The notes: generated from the sequence alone by a model not told the origin. Shown: positions 55,130-64,000, counted from the stretch's first letter. The stretch is 64,000 nt of DNA from Cristatella mucedo (GCA_009760855.2 WPIO01000071.1:1892501-1956500), one strand, 5' to 3'. Translations and numbers: made by a program.

Positions 55130-55540
55130 TACCTAAAAGTGAGTGATAAAACCTTGAGGTGCATAGCTAGTGCAGGTCATTGAGACATGGTATAACGTGG
55201 CAGTTGGGACGGTCCTTACAGACAAGCCAGTTGGCGCTACGTTCTGCACCAACTGTGAGCGCTGTATTGTGCACAAGCAGTAAAACTGGGAAATAAATTT
55301 ATTTAATAATAACTAGGTAAATAATTCGTGCAAATTGTTAAGACCGTATTATTGCAGCGCTGTCTTACTTGCACAGGTCGTAAGACTGAATCGAGCACTG
55401 GACGAGATTTCAAAGAGGCAAGGACCAGCTTGGATGTAGTATCACTATCTAGGCAGGCCCGAATTTATTGCACATGCGAAAGTAGGCAGTCTTGACTGTA
55501 GAGCTGATGTGGTCGTCTAGTTTCACTGGATCAGCTCTCA
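55130..55540 (-). mobile_element. LINE internal fragment
   Basis: Minus-strand words of the thumb region (LDDHISSTVKTAYFRM) and of the HWLP/RLVC segment in order, strongly decayed. It has no tail. It marks the last host repeat before the AT-rich element. Confidence 0.7.
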
Positions 55541-55567
55541 GGTTAGCCGCGATAATAGCCCTTGCAG

Positions 55568-55692
55568 TAGTATAGTTTTGAATGCTATGTAGCCTAGGGC
55601 TCGACGACCTTCGCACATTGCCAAGCTCACTCCGTTTGCTTGTCACGTGCTCTCTTGAGTCCCTATTCTCCATTACATTCAAAACTATACTA
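55568..55692. repeat. Perfect 17-nt inverted repeat, 91-base spacer
   Basis: TAGTATAGTTTTGAATG (55,568-55,584) and its exact complement CATTCAAAACTATACTA (55,676-55,692). It lies at the change from host-like to AT-rich DNA. Confidence 0.85.
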
Positions 55693-56019
55693 TTCTAACC
55701 AATTTTGTTTACTTCAGATTAATGTGTGTCCTAATTATTCTATTTTAATTTTTTTCAATTTCTTATATTATATAAATTTCTCGGAAAAATGATGATTGTA
55801 TGCGGCGGAAGGGTGAAAAGTTCAGTGATCATGCAAGACGTGTTAGAGAAGAGGTAAGAAAAAGAACGGGCCTTCTTCCAAAATATCCTTTTCAAAGACT
55901 AGTTCAGACACTATGATAGCTAGTTTGCAAACAACTCATAATACAATTGTATCGATTTCCTTTAATAAGAAAGAGATAAAAATAAGGATTGGTGATTTGA
56001 AAGAGAGTCTAGAAAATTA

Positions 56020-57156
56020 ATGAAGATTGAAGAAACAGGCTGGTTTTTAGGTCGCGTCTCATCTGATGGTAAGTTCATTGATTATGAATATGTAGGTTTA
56101 GAAAGAAATGAAATAGACTTTGATAGACTATTTGATAGCACAAGCACATATTTAAAGAGGCTAATTAGAGATTTACTTAAAACTAAGAGTGATTTAAAAT
56201 TAACAATGGATGTTTCTCCTATTCTAGCTGCTGAGAATGGCGCTTACAACTACCAACCTTTCGCTGGAGTAAGTAACGCAAAAATAAATAGAATTTCAGA
56301 CATTGATAAAATATTTAGAATGCAATTTGTTTCTTTCAAGAAAAGAGTTGAAGAATGGTTAGAGAAAGGGTCTATTTGGAGTGTAGTTGGTATTAATGCT
56401 TTAGACGCAAAGTTTACTTCTTTTAGACACCGTTTTGGAAAAATGTATTTACCAATGTCTTCTGGATTAGAAAATAAGAGATCTACTGCTAACATAAAGA
56501 ATGAATCAGATAACTGTTGTGCTTTATGGTGTGTTTTAAGATTTTTACATTTGAGAGACAATCATCCAGAATCAATTGCAGATTTAAATGTAATACTATG
56601 TGAGTTTTATTCTCATTTAATACCAAAATTAGAAGAATTATTTAATGTAAGACCAGGCTATCCTTCTCAAGCATTAAGTGTCAGTGATATTCCTATCTTA
56701 GCAGAGTTATGTAATATTTCAATAAATGTTTTCGAGTATGATAAAAGTCCGAGTCCTTTAATAGTAGTTGATGAAGAAAAGGAGAAACACACAGTCCTTC
56801 TACTGTTTAGTAATAAAGAGAAGACTAAATCGCATTATGTTATTTATAGAAATTGTAATGGTTTTTGCAGAAGTTCAAAAGTTCATGGTACTCAATTAAC
56901 TTCTAAAAGATGTTTATGTAGATTGTATCCGCAAGACAGATTAGATTCTCATATTGAAGCTTGCAAGAAAGGAAACGATGGAAAGTCAAGAATAAGAATG
57001 CCAAAAACAAAAGATAAAAAAGATGCAACTGGTAATCTTTGCTATTTTAGAGAATTTTCAAAAACATTGTGGTGTCCTTGTGTTGCGCATGCAGATTTTG
57101 AGCGCTTGCTTACTAATGTAAGAAAGACTGACAAAGAAGCTACTAGCATACCATAA
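56020..57156 (+). pseudogene. Polinton DNA polymerase B, N-terminal region and start of exonuclease domain
   Basis: A 378-codon open frame, the longest in the element. It begins with the N-terminal domain seen in Polinton polymerases. A Cys/His cluster lies near residues 290-320 (RCLCRLYPQDRLDSHIEACK), a zinc-finger-like element just before the exonuclease. The frame then reaches WCPCVAHADFERLL, whose Asp and Glu match exonuclease motif I of family B. The frame ends soon after at TAA, and readable continuation moves to another frame. Full Polinton polymerases exceed 1,000 residues. The remaining exonuclease, the TPR inserts and the palm with its catalytic aspartates are not present in the window. 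In life such an enzyme replicates the element from a protein primer. Confidence 0.75.
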
Positions 57157-57423
57157 GGCTCTTTTCAAAAGCACACACCTTACTCGGGTGCATGTACCAT
57201 TATTGATTATAATGGAAGTACAGGAAGTTTGAAACTATTTAATTTATTCACTTTTATTATATATTTATATATTATTATTATTATTATTTATATATTATTA
57301 TTATATATATATTTATTTAATTTATTTACTAATTTATTTAACGGAGCAAGTAATGTTAGAGAATTACTTGAGAGTTTGCTAGATGAGGTAGATTATATTA
57401 AGAAAGAGTTGAAAGAGATTCTT
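57157..57423 (+). pseudogene. Decayed continuation of PolB with AT-rich insertion
   Basis: The shifted frame right after the stop still looks like exonuclease-domain sequence for about 25 codons. It then enters a TTA/ATT-rich stretch (57,236-57,330) and a short acidic piece (NVRELLESLLDEVDYIKKEL). After that the gene is gone. Confidence 0.45.
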
Positions 57424-57522
57424 CCTCACTTTACAGCAAATGTAAAGCACCTAGAGAGAGATCAAGTTCTCTGAGGGCGCTTTATCAAGTGAATTATCAT
57501 TATTATTATTATTATTATTCCT
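57424..57522 (+). mobile_element. Host LINE 3' tail inside the Polinton
   Basis: CACTTTACAGCAAATGTAAA, then GAGATCAAGTTCTCTGAGGG, CGCTTTATCAAGTGAATTAT and (ATT)n. It matches the ends of the LINE copies at 31.6 and 48.2 kb almost exactly. Confidence 0.93.
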
Positions 57523-57624
57523 AAATATGACAAATTTGAAGTCTGTCAATGGAGAACTTTCTATTTTCTTAAGCTTGTTTAGTCTTTCTCAACTCAGAAA
57601 GTATTTGTTCTTTTGTCCCACTAG

Positions 57625-57945
57625 CTAATTTCTTACGATGGCTTCAAACTCCAGTCCCTGGCTTTTTTTACCATTAGACAATACTCCACTTGCTACACTC
57701 ATTGGTTCGCCTCTAATTTTAGCAAACTTTGATTTCTTACGCTCACAAATTGTGCAAATTGCTTTTAGCATTCCTCTAGGTCCTTTTGTACTGTTCATTT
57801 CAACGTATTCTTCATGAATATTGTCAGTAGGTCGCTTACATTTCAAGCAATATATTTCCATTTCCATAAATATAAAAGACTTTTTAGTATAGGAAATGAC
57901 ACTTAAAGTACGTGCTTTTAATTTTTGACAAGACGTAGAATACAC
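57625..57945 (-). CDS. Small zinc-ribbon protein (Polinton accessory gene)
   Basis: Minus-strand open frame, intact. The likely start is the internal Met at 57,867 or 57,861, giving MEIYCLKCKRPTDNIHEE, then a small basic region (KGPRGMLKAICTICERKKSK) and a 25-residue end. The two CxxC pairs (CLKC, CTIC) about 33 residues apart form a zinc ribbon. The pattern resembles the short DUF5679-like ribbons found in large DNA viruses and Polinton relatives. Function is unknown. It is one of very few unbroken frames in the element, opposite in direction to PolB and ATPase. Confidence 0.65.
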   Translation of the reverse strand: MYSTSCQKLKARTLSVISYTKKSFIFMEMEIYCLKCKRPTDNIHEEYVEMNSTKGPRGMLKAICTICERKKSKFAKIRGEPMSVASGVLSNGKKSQGLEFEAIVRN

Positions 57946-57984
57946 TTGCCATAAAGACTCATTACCAAATGTACCTAGAGTGCT

Positions 57985-58495
57985 AGAGTGCTTGGTCCTG
58001 GTGGGTCAGGAAAGTCACAACTAATCATGAATTGGATATTCTACGGAATGGTTAATTATGATACTTGTACAATTATTGCTTCAAGTTTAGACCAAATTTC
58101 TTTATCGTGGTCTTAGATCAATGACAAACAAAAAAGGTGCTAAGGTTTGGATTAATGGTATTGATGAAATGCCACAAGTAGGCTCATACAAAAATTGTAA
58201 AAATGTTGTTGCACTTGATGATTTAATGACAGAAGACCAAACCAAAATATTAGATTATCTTATACAAGGAAGACATGGAGGACTGAATTTATTGTATCAT
58301 GCTCAAGGATTTACTAATATTCCTAGGAGAGAAATCAGGAACAGTGTAAATATGGTAATAATTTTCAAACAAAACGCAGCAGATTTAGAGTAAATTCATG
58401 AAGCATACATTGGACATATTGATAAAAAGGACAATTTAGAGATTGAATTAACTCTTTACAAGGAATCGTTAAGGATATTGTCTGGTAGACCTAAC
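57985..58495 (+). pseudogene. Packaging ATPase (FtsK/HerA, A32-like) of the Polinton, broken
   Basis: The first block has a Walker A motif GPGGSGKS (57,994-58,017) and a following strand/helix to SSLDQISLSWS, then TAG. After a frame change, the second block (58,121-58,393) holds the Walker B strand VVALDDLM and a following sensor-like region LIQGRHGGLNLLYHAQGF and RREIRNSVNMVIIFKQ, ending at an in-frame TAA. The same frame stays readable to about 58,490. A32-type ATPases pump DNA into capsids. About 170 codons in total are seen, against 220-280 usual. Confidence 0.78.
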
Positions 58496-58584
58496 TAAAA
58501 CTGAATCTGAAGGAAGATTTTGGTCTGTTGATTCTACTGGAAAGCAATTAATTACTATTTTTAATGCTTAAAAGATATAGGAAA

Positions 58585-59051
58585 ATGATTAACGGAAAAA
58601 TGTATTCGAGCAATAAAGCCTACAGGGGAAGTGTTCAAGAAGCACTTGACTGTGAAGCTAAAATTAAAAACATAGAAGACTTAAGAGAGGCACGTATACT
58701 ACAGAATGACCAAGAAATATAAAGACAAAGCAGAAATATCAGCAAGAGATACAATTGAGTCTCATCTCAGTAAACGTGCACTAGAAAGATCTACTGATAA
58801 TCCTGGAAATGTAGTTCTTGAAAAACTTAAAAGAGTTAGACCAAACCTTGCTATACAAATAGTAAACAGAGATTATATAAAAAAGCTTTGGAAAATAAAG
58901 CTGCACCAGATACTTCGAATACTCTAGAAAAATCAATTAAAGCTGTTAAGTCAGGTGAGTTTGAAAAAGCAATTAAAATAGCAAATCAAGCAGCGACACG
59001 TGCACCTAATCCAGAAGCATGCGAAGCTATTGATAATATTAATAAACTTTA
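58585..59051 (+). pseudogene. Unknown Polinton gene X1 (broken)
   Basis: Readable pieces in two frames: MINGKMYSSNKAYRGSVQEA (58,585 on), then 58,706-58,927 (TKKYKDKAEISARDTIESHL), then an alanine/lysine-rich piece ending at 59,051. They are charged and probably helical. I do not recognise the family. Position after the ATPase suggests a virion or core protein. Confidence 0.35.
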
Positions 59052-59061
59052 GCATACAAGT

Positions 59062-59320
59062 TAGGAATACATCTACTGGCATGCCAAAGAAAACAGAAGA
59101 AAGAATACACGATTTAGATAAATCTAACCTACTTGATTTTCTAAAAGGTCCTAACAAAAGATACGTTCCAAATTACGTAAAGAGATTAATAGATGAAATG
59201 GAAATTAAGGATGAAAATAAATATCAAGAAATATTTGAAATAGCACTTAAGTTAGGAAATGAAAGAAAATATCTAAAGCCAGATGAGACGAAAAGCAGGT
59301 TTTTTAGGAAAAGCAGCTAA
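59062..59320 (+). pseudogene. Unknown Polinton gene X2, partial
   Basis: About 86 codons rich in Lys/Glu with IHDLDKSNLLDFLKGPNKRY and YVPNYVKRLIDEMEIKDENK. No recognisable family. It may be the continuation of X1 in another frame. Confidence 0.35.
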
Positions 59321-59462
59321 TGATATCTATGAATATGCTACGAATTACAATACTTGCAAGAAAGATAAAAAAACAGAGGTACAATAATTTTCAACACGAG
59401 ATCATAAAAAATAATTGCTTGATATTTCTAATGAGGAAGGAATAGGCAATCTATAACCTAGA

Positions 59463-59980
59463 ATGAAATCTAGGATAAACCAGATTAATGAAAAAAATTC
59501 TTCTCCATGTATGTATAGTATTTACTTTGAAATAAAAAGAAATGAAGAAAAAAGAAGTGTAAAAATCAAACATGTTTGTTTATGTAAACAAAACTTAAGA
59601 AGCTATAGAAAAGCTATGTACTTCTCTGGTATTTACAAGGCTTGGAATAAAATGCAATTGCCTGATAATTTTGGAGTAAAATTGATTAGTGTTAACTGTG
59701 ATTTGGTTAATCCTGATATGAATTATGCAGAATTTAGAGCAGTATTTCTAGAACAATTTTCATCATTACATAATATTGATATTGATTATATTGATCCAGG
59801 CGAAAAAGGCGATCTTCATCATTCTAATTATTATCTATCTTAATATTTTATCTACCGACACGTGGGCATATAGAAGGAATAAGTATTTTTAAAATTAGAT
59901 TAACAGATCAAAATTAAAATCCTGTTAATATTGTTTCAGATGTTATGGTTGCAATAGAAATTTCAAAATAATATATAGCA
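59463..59980 (+). pseudogene. Candidate minor capsid (penton-like) protein, partial
   Basis: A 126-codon open frame starting MKSRINQINEKNSSPCMYSI, with NFGVKLISVNCDLVNPD and HNIDIDYIDPGEKGDLHHSN. After the stop, beta-strand-like sequence continues in another frame (a stretch near 59,850-59,930 with FKIRLTDQ). Polintons code a single-jelly-roll penton protein near the main capsid gene, and the strand-rich character and position fit it. No decisive motif. Confidence 0.35.
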
Positions 59981-59982
59981 CA

Positions 59983-60244
59983 ATGTGTAGCTATGCTAGA
60001 AATGGTCACGGTAGAATAAAAGAAGGAAAACTCCGCGGATCTGGTGTTCGTGACAGAGTTATTGATGGAATTGGAAAATCAGAACCAGTATCAACAGATT
60101 TGACAGGTCTTAGTATGAATATTGCTAATAAAGGAATTGAAATGCATAAAGCAATAAAAAAATTTGAATTACAAACTAGGAAAGATAAAATTGACCAATA
60201 ATACGCTAATAGACGAAGAGAATTAGATGATAAACTTGATCAAT
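59983..60244 (+). pseudogene. Unknown small Polinton gene X3
   Basis: 72 codons to TAA, readable a little further to TGA. It begins MCSYARNGHGRIKEGKLRGS and is Gly/Arg-rich, then helical (NIANKGIEMHKAIKKFELQT). A basic, DNA-binding core protein is possible but not shown. Confidence 0.4.
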
Positions 60245-60254
60245 GAAGAATAAA

Positions 60255-60598
60255 AAATAACTCGAATATGAGCTAGAAAAATGCAAAAAAGAAGAAGATT
60301 TTGATAGAACGATAAAAGAAATGGATATTGAAATCAGAGGAGCTATGCTAGAAAAACTAAAACCAAAGAATAAAAAGAAATATAAATCTAAACTAGAAGA
60401 AGATGAAGTAGAAGACTATTCAGAAGCACTTAAAGAAAATGATCCATAAGCTTATAAAGAAATAGAAATAATTTTTCAAGAGAAATCTGTTATTCTTGAC
60501 CGAACAAGGCCTGACGGATATGGTGTATATATGAAAAAATATGAGCAGGTCTATATATTCAGAGTAGAAAATAAATTTTTACTTTTTTATATATAGAA
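60255..60598 (+). pseudogene. Unknown Polinton gene X4 (broken, charged)
   Basis: Frame with EEDFDRTIKEMDIEIRGAML and KLEEDEVEDYSEALKENDP, an in-frame TAA, then a piece ending VYIFRVENKFLLFYI. Lys/Glu-rich coiled-coil character. Not recognised. Confidence 0.35.
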
Positions 60599-60600
60599 GA

Positions 60601-62180
60601 AATGTCTAGTGTTCTTATTGAATCAATACTTGAATTAGGTGATCCAAGTTTTCCTAATTACAAAATTGGAGATTACCAATACAGAGAGTTTTACCAAACA
60701 AATGGAAACAAGATGGATAGTATTTCAAATAAACTGATAGCATTTACTGTTCCTGGCGAATAACAAGTGTGCTATGTATTATCAGAAGCTTACCTACTAC
60801 TTGAAGGACAACTCCGGGTTCAGACAGTTGCAAATGGGGCTTATGGTGCACCTAATAGAAACCTTGCTGCTGGTCTTGTTAGCAACGCAGGTGCGTGGTT
60901 ATTCAGTTCAATGAGAATTAGGCTTGCTGCAAAAGAAACGGAAAGCCTTTTATTACAACTAGGATCTGGAACAGTTTCAACACTTACGGGCCTCCTTAGT
61001 TATAATAATAATATAATAAACCTAGCTGCTTAAACAGCCTCTTTTTGTATAGCGACAGAAGAGCCTTTACGGCTATCACCACCGCTTGCAGTGGCGATAC
61101 AGGATCGCCCACCACAGGAATCGAACCCACGACCTCGGGACCGAGGTCATGAAAGCAACCGCCTTACCTAGTGTGCCATTACGGCTCAAATGACTACAAC
61201 CGAACAGAAGGACCTGCAACTGGATGGAAAAAAGACGAGGCAATTTCAATAGCTGATAGTAGTCCTTACATTAGTCCTAATGCATCTACAGCTACTGCTA
61301 ACAATATTGGTTTTGTATACAGAAGAGGACTGTCAAATTTTTTAGCAGACAATCAAGGTACATTCAGTATTTCACTTCCACTTTCAAGATTATCTCGATT
61401 CTGTGCAGATATGAACGAGATTCTTAATAACATTCCATTTACACTTGAAATGACACGAGTTGGTGGATCCGATTTAGATGCTATACTGACAGGTGCATCA
61501 GGAGCAGCTGCTAATTCCAATATAATTTAAAGTAGAGGTCTGGCGCCAGTTGCTGGTGATGGAACTGGGAATGCATTTAAAATTGCTATGTCAAAAATGA
61601 GACTAATGGTACCATTTATTACTCCTACAAAAAGTATTCAAACTGCTCTTGCAGACATATCAAGTGAGAGATTAAAAAAAATTAAACTTAACTACAGAAT
61701 TAGACGTTGTGAAAATATGACACTCAATAGTTTCAACCAAGGATCAAAATATATTAGAACATTATCTGTACAGAATACTTTTGATAAGGTTAGATGGTTA
61801 ATCGTAGCTGCATAGAGTTTTAATAAATACAATTAATATATACAGGAAATCCCTGTACGTATAACCACTGTGATATTAAAAATGTAACTTTACTTGCTAA
61901 TAGTTCAAAACAATATCCATTTGTTGCTAGAAGTGGTTATCCCAAGGATAGAAAATGCTCAACAGAATATTTAGATTTAACTGAGTTTAGAAAACAGTAT
62001 CTTGGATTAAATGAAGTTACTAAACCAGTTGGTGTTAATTCTCCTGAATGGTTGCCACTATATCCAATTCACGTGATTGACTTCAATACAAAGATGAACC
62101 ATTAAAAATTACTTCTAAACTTGATGTAACTATTGAATTCAATAGTGTAATCCCAGCAGCTGCTGCCGCTATTCCTGCAT
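60601..62180 (+). pseudogene. Candidate major capsid protein of the Polinton, interrupted by stops, a frameshift and a SINE
   Basis: Readable blocks in order: 60,601-60,762 (GDYQYREFYQTNG, SNKLIAFTVPGE, then TAA); 60,763-61,003 (LEGQLRVQTVANGAYGAPNR, GAWLFSSMRIRLAA); a reversed SINE; 61,190-61,530 (GFVYRRGLSNFLADNQGTFS, ISLPLSRLSRFCADMNEILN, then TAA); 61,531-61,815; and in another frame 61,840-62,103 (SEYLDLTEFRKQYLG-like words, LYPIHVIDF) and beyond. The SLPLSRLSRFC and YPIHVID regions and the total length of about 520 codons fit the double-jelly-roll capsid protein of Polintons and adintoviruses. Assignment rests on pattern recognition and position. Confidence 0.55.
61003..61188 (-). repeat. 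SINE family 2 inserted in the capsid gene
   Basis: The minus strand reads GCCGTAATGGCACACTAGGT, AAGGCGGTTGCTTTCATGAC, GGTCGTGGGTTCGATTCCTG (perfect B box), GTGGGCGATCCTGTATCGCC and GCTCTTCTGTCGCTATACAA. A TTATTATATTATTATTATAA tail follows. A clean, young-looking copy. Confidence 0.95.
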
Positions 62181-62184
62181 AGCT

Positions 62185-62885
62185 GTGATTCCTGCTAATC
62201 TTGGTCCAGGAGTTAGTCCAACTGATGCTGTTAATGGTAGTCAGTTAAAAAAACTATGTTAATAAATCTGGTGATACAAGGACTGGAGATCTAAACATGA
62301 ATGGATTTGCTATTACTTCTACTTATTGGAATTCAAGTAATACTACGCCTAGCGTTCTTCCTGATGATTTCTGTGTTACTTATGGTGGATTGAAACGAGA
62401 TGTGATATTAAAAGGTTATCATGCATATACAAATTTAAATATGAATACTAACTTAATAATTAATGTTGAAGATCCGGTTAATTCTTCAGATGCTGCAACT
62501 AAATCTTACGTGGACAAAACAGTAAAACAAATAACAGAAGTAATTCCTGTGCCATTAAATCCTAGATCTATGAATTCTATTATAAATACATCTGCTGCTT
62601 ATTCTTGACAAAACAAGAATGCTCCACCATTAATATTATTAAGCGTAATGGCAGTTAGTTCATCCAATTGCGTATTCCTAAGACCAATACAGATACTTCT
62701 GTTGTATCTGGAAATATACGTGCTATAAATGCTGCTTCAACAGGAACAGATTTTAAGTACTATGCCTACTTCAACAGAATTCCTACTGACTTCTATTTTG
62801 TTGATAACATAGGAAATCTAAGAGTAAATCTCTTGGTTAGTTATATACTCATGAGAGAAATACAAATAAACAAATAAAACAGTGT
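62185..62885 (+). pseudogene. Fibre/tail-fibre-like protein of the Polinton, broken
   Basis: Three readable pieces in different frames. The first (about 62,185-62,265) has a TDAVNGSQLKK motif. The second (62,297-62,608) begins DLNMNGFAITSTYWNSSN and contains VEDPVNSSDAATKSYVDKTV. The third (62,650-62,877) has NIRAINAASTGTDFKYYAYF, possibly a head or tip domain. AxNGSQLK and AATKSYVDK words recur in trimeric phage tail fibres and adhesin stalks, where they form repeated beta-coils. A receptor-binding fibre is the natural reading; this is inference. Confidence 0.55.
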
Positions 62886-63290
62886 TGTTTTATTTTTGTT
62901 GCTTTACCTTTAACTTTCACTAAAGGAAAAAATTTTGCAATAAGACAAATGGCTTCATGGTCTAAACAGTGATGAATACAAACTAATTCTGAGCATCTTT
63001 TTTTGAAATGCTATCTTGCAAGACAGTATATTTTAATAGGTTTTTCTTTAGAATACTTATTAGTAGAATACTGACAATCTGCACAAATTACTATTTTATT
63101 GTTAAGCAGGATACCATAATCGAACTATGTTTCAGTACTATCTAAATCACAGAAGTCACGGTGCATTTCATATTTTAACTTTGGTCTTCGTTTAATTTTT
63201 TTTAAATAGGATGACCTGACTCTAGATATTCAAGTTCACTAAACTTTCTTGAACAAATCTTACAAAATATTTATATTTCTATAGAATATC
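62886..63290 (-). pseudogene. Minus-strand zinc-binding Polinton gene, broken
   Basis: Reading from right to left: a C2H2-like start (IFCKICSRKFSELEYLESGH near 63,270-63,210), then a block with KIVICADCQYSTNKYSKEKP (near 63,080), a TAG, then KRCSELVCIHHCLDHEAICL (near 62,990-62,940) and a basic end. Several Cys/His pairs suggest two or three zinc sites. Frames change at least twice. I do not recognise the family. Confidence 0.4.
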
Positions 63291-63334
63291 ATGTAACTCT
63301 AAAAGAAAGAAAAAATGTTGGATAGTTCAATCCT

Positions 63335-64000
63335 GATTCAGATATCAGCCAAGTATTCCAACCAAGACCAAAAGAAATTCCAAAAGGTTTCTTTGACGTA
63401 GTTGCACCTAATGAACGTCACCAAGCAGATATTTTGTATGTGCCAAATGATTCTGGATACAAATATGCTTTGAGTGTCATTGATGTTGCTAGTAGATATA
63501 AAGATTCAAGGCCACTTGAAACAAAGTCTTCTAAAGAAGTAACAGAAGGAATACAATACATTTATTCAAAAGGTCCTTTAAAATAGCCAAAGAAGATAAA
63601 AAGTAGATCCAGGAACAAATTTTAAAGAAGACTTCATGTAAGAAATGAAAAAACATGGAACACGTGTAATAAAAGCTACTAGTAAAATAGTGTTGCATTG
63701 ATTGAAAGAATGAATCGAACAGTAACAGGAAGAGCCTTCATTGTTCAGTATAAAAAAGAATTAGAAATTAGCATTAATAAAGAAGATTACGTTGGAAACA
63801 AAGAGTGGATTGATAATTTACCTAAGATCATTGATTGCCTGACTAAAAATAGCATTACATGCATAATTGGTGAAGAACCTGCTAAAGCAATAAAAAGTCG
63901 TAAAACTAAAGAAAGCAAACTACCATAGAGAAGTAGTAGAACTAGAAAAAATTTTTAGAACTTGGAACAACTGTTAGATATTTACTAGAACCAGGTGAAG
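63335..64000 (+). pseudogene. Retroviral-type integrase (rve) of the Polinton, broken, cut by window end
   Basis: The first open block (to TAG at 63,584) has RHQADILYVPNDSGYKYALS with the first catalytic Asp (63,428-63,430) and VIDVASRYKDSRPL. In a second frame, VDPGTNFKEDFM carries the second Asp (63,606-63,608). In a third frame, IERMNRTVTGRAFI carries the catalytic Glu (63,704-63,706). All three D-D-E residues are thus still present but lie in three frames, so the enzyme is dead. It continues with a helical C-terminal part (63,698-63,928) and runs to the edge. It would integrate the element with 5-6-bp target duplications. Confidence 0.8.

Larger units (their letters stand above)
55700..64000 (+). 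mobile_element. Polinton/Maverick (adintovirus-like) endogenous element, decayed, continues past window
   Basis: AT-rich block with a gene set found together only in Polintons and related adintovirus-like elements: N-terminal part of protein-primed PolB, A32-like packaging ATPase, candidate capsid protein, fibre-like protein and retroviral-type integrase, plus small zinc-binding genes on the other strand. The order here from left is PolB, zinc gene (-), ATPase, unknown genes, capsid, fibre, zinc gene (-), integrase. Typical elements span 15-20 kb with terminal inverted repeats. I could not find the left TIR, and the right end is outside. Nearly every gene has stops or frameshifts. No adenain-type protease was recognised. 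Confidence 0.85.

Noticed and set aside
26085-61188. Functional tRNA genes at SINE B boxes
   Set aside because: The B boxes (for example GGTTCGATTCC at 61.1 kb on the minus strand) belong to repeated elements with SINE bodies and tails. No cloverleaf with a proper acceptor stem and anticodon arm was found.
55700-64000. Alternative genetic code (TAA/TAG read as amino acids) for the Polinton genes
   Set aside because: Many in-frame TAA/TAG do sit where a residue would fit, but TGA stops and clear frameshifts also occur in the same genes, and a SINE splits the capsid gene. Decay explains all of it.

Overview
The window is animal nuclear DNA. It holds spliced genes with long introns, GT-AG (and one GC-AG) splice sites, tRNA-derived SINEs, non-LTR and LTR retrotransposons, many microsatellites, and secreted or membrane protein domains found only in animals (animal heme peroxidase, LDLa, C-type lectin, fibronectin type II). 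An invertebrate is the best guess. The species cannot be named from the sequence, and there is no bacterial gene organisation.

Left part (1-6.2 kb, + strand): the 3' seven coding exons of an animal heme peroxidase. Every phase fits, and it ends in a stop codon and an AATAAA signal. The exons carrying the distal histidine lie upstream of the window. From 6.2 to 14 kb there are repeats and a tentative minus-strand gene whose last exon encodes 15-residue repeats. From 14 to 32 kb the DNA is mostly transposons: a nested minus-strand LINE cluster, a broken Ty3/gypsy-type element whose gag-like and pol parts point in opposite directions around a perfect hairpin, two SINE families with one nested case, and LINE copies in both orientations.

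Middle (27-53.5 kb, - strand): scattered exons that join in phase over about 14 kb into a lectin-type receptor: signal peptide (53.5 kb), LDLa (50.8 kb), C-type lectin domain (42.4-41.1 kb), fibronectin type II (41.0 kb) and the start of a second lectin domain (39.3 kb). A nearly identical but truncated FN2 copy lies at 37.9 kb, and three candidate transmembrane C-terminal exons at 34.2, 33.4 and 27.2 kb. One lectin exon has an in-frame TAG just before its donor, so this copy may be a pseudogene. Relics of LINEs, SINEs, LTRs and minisatellites fill the introns.

Right part (55.7-64 kb): base composition turns strongly AT-rich and the gene style changes. This is a decayed Polinton/Maverick (adintovirus-like) endogenous element that runs off the right edge. 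Readable pieces are the N-terminal part of a protein-primed DNA polymerase B, a packaging ATPase, a candidate double-jelly-roll capsid protein, a fibre-like protein, minus-strand zinc-binding genes and a retroviral-type integrase. Stops and frameshifts break nearly all of them. A host SINE and a host LINE tail sit inside the element, so it is a resident of this genome and not a contaminant.

The two repeat systems are linked. The 3' tail of SINE family 1 closely matches the 3' end of the local LINE, which suggests that the LINE machinery moved the SINE.
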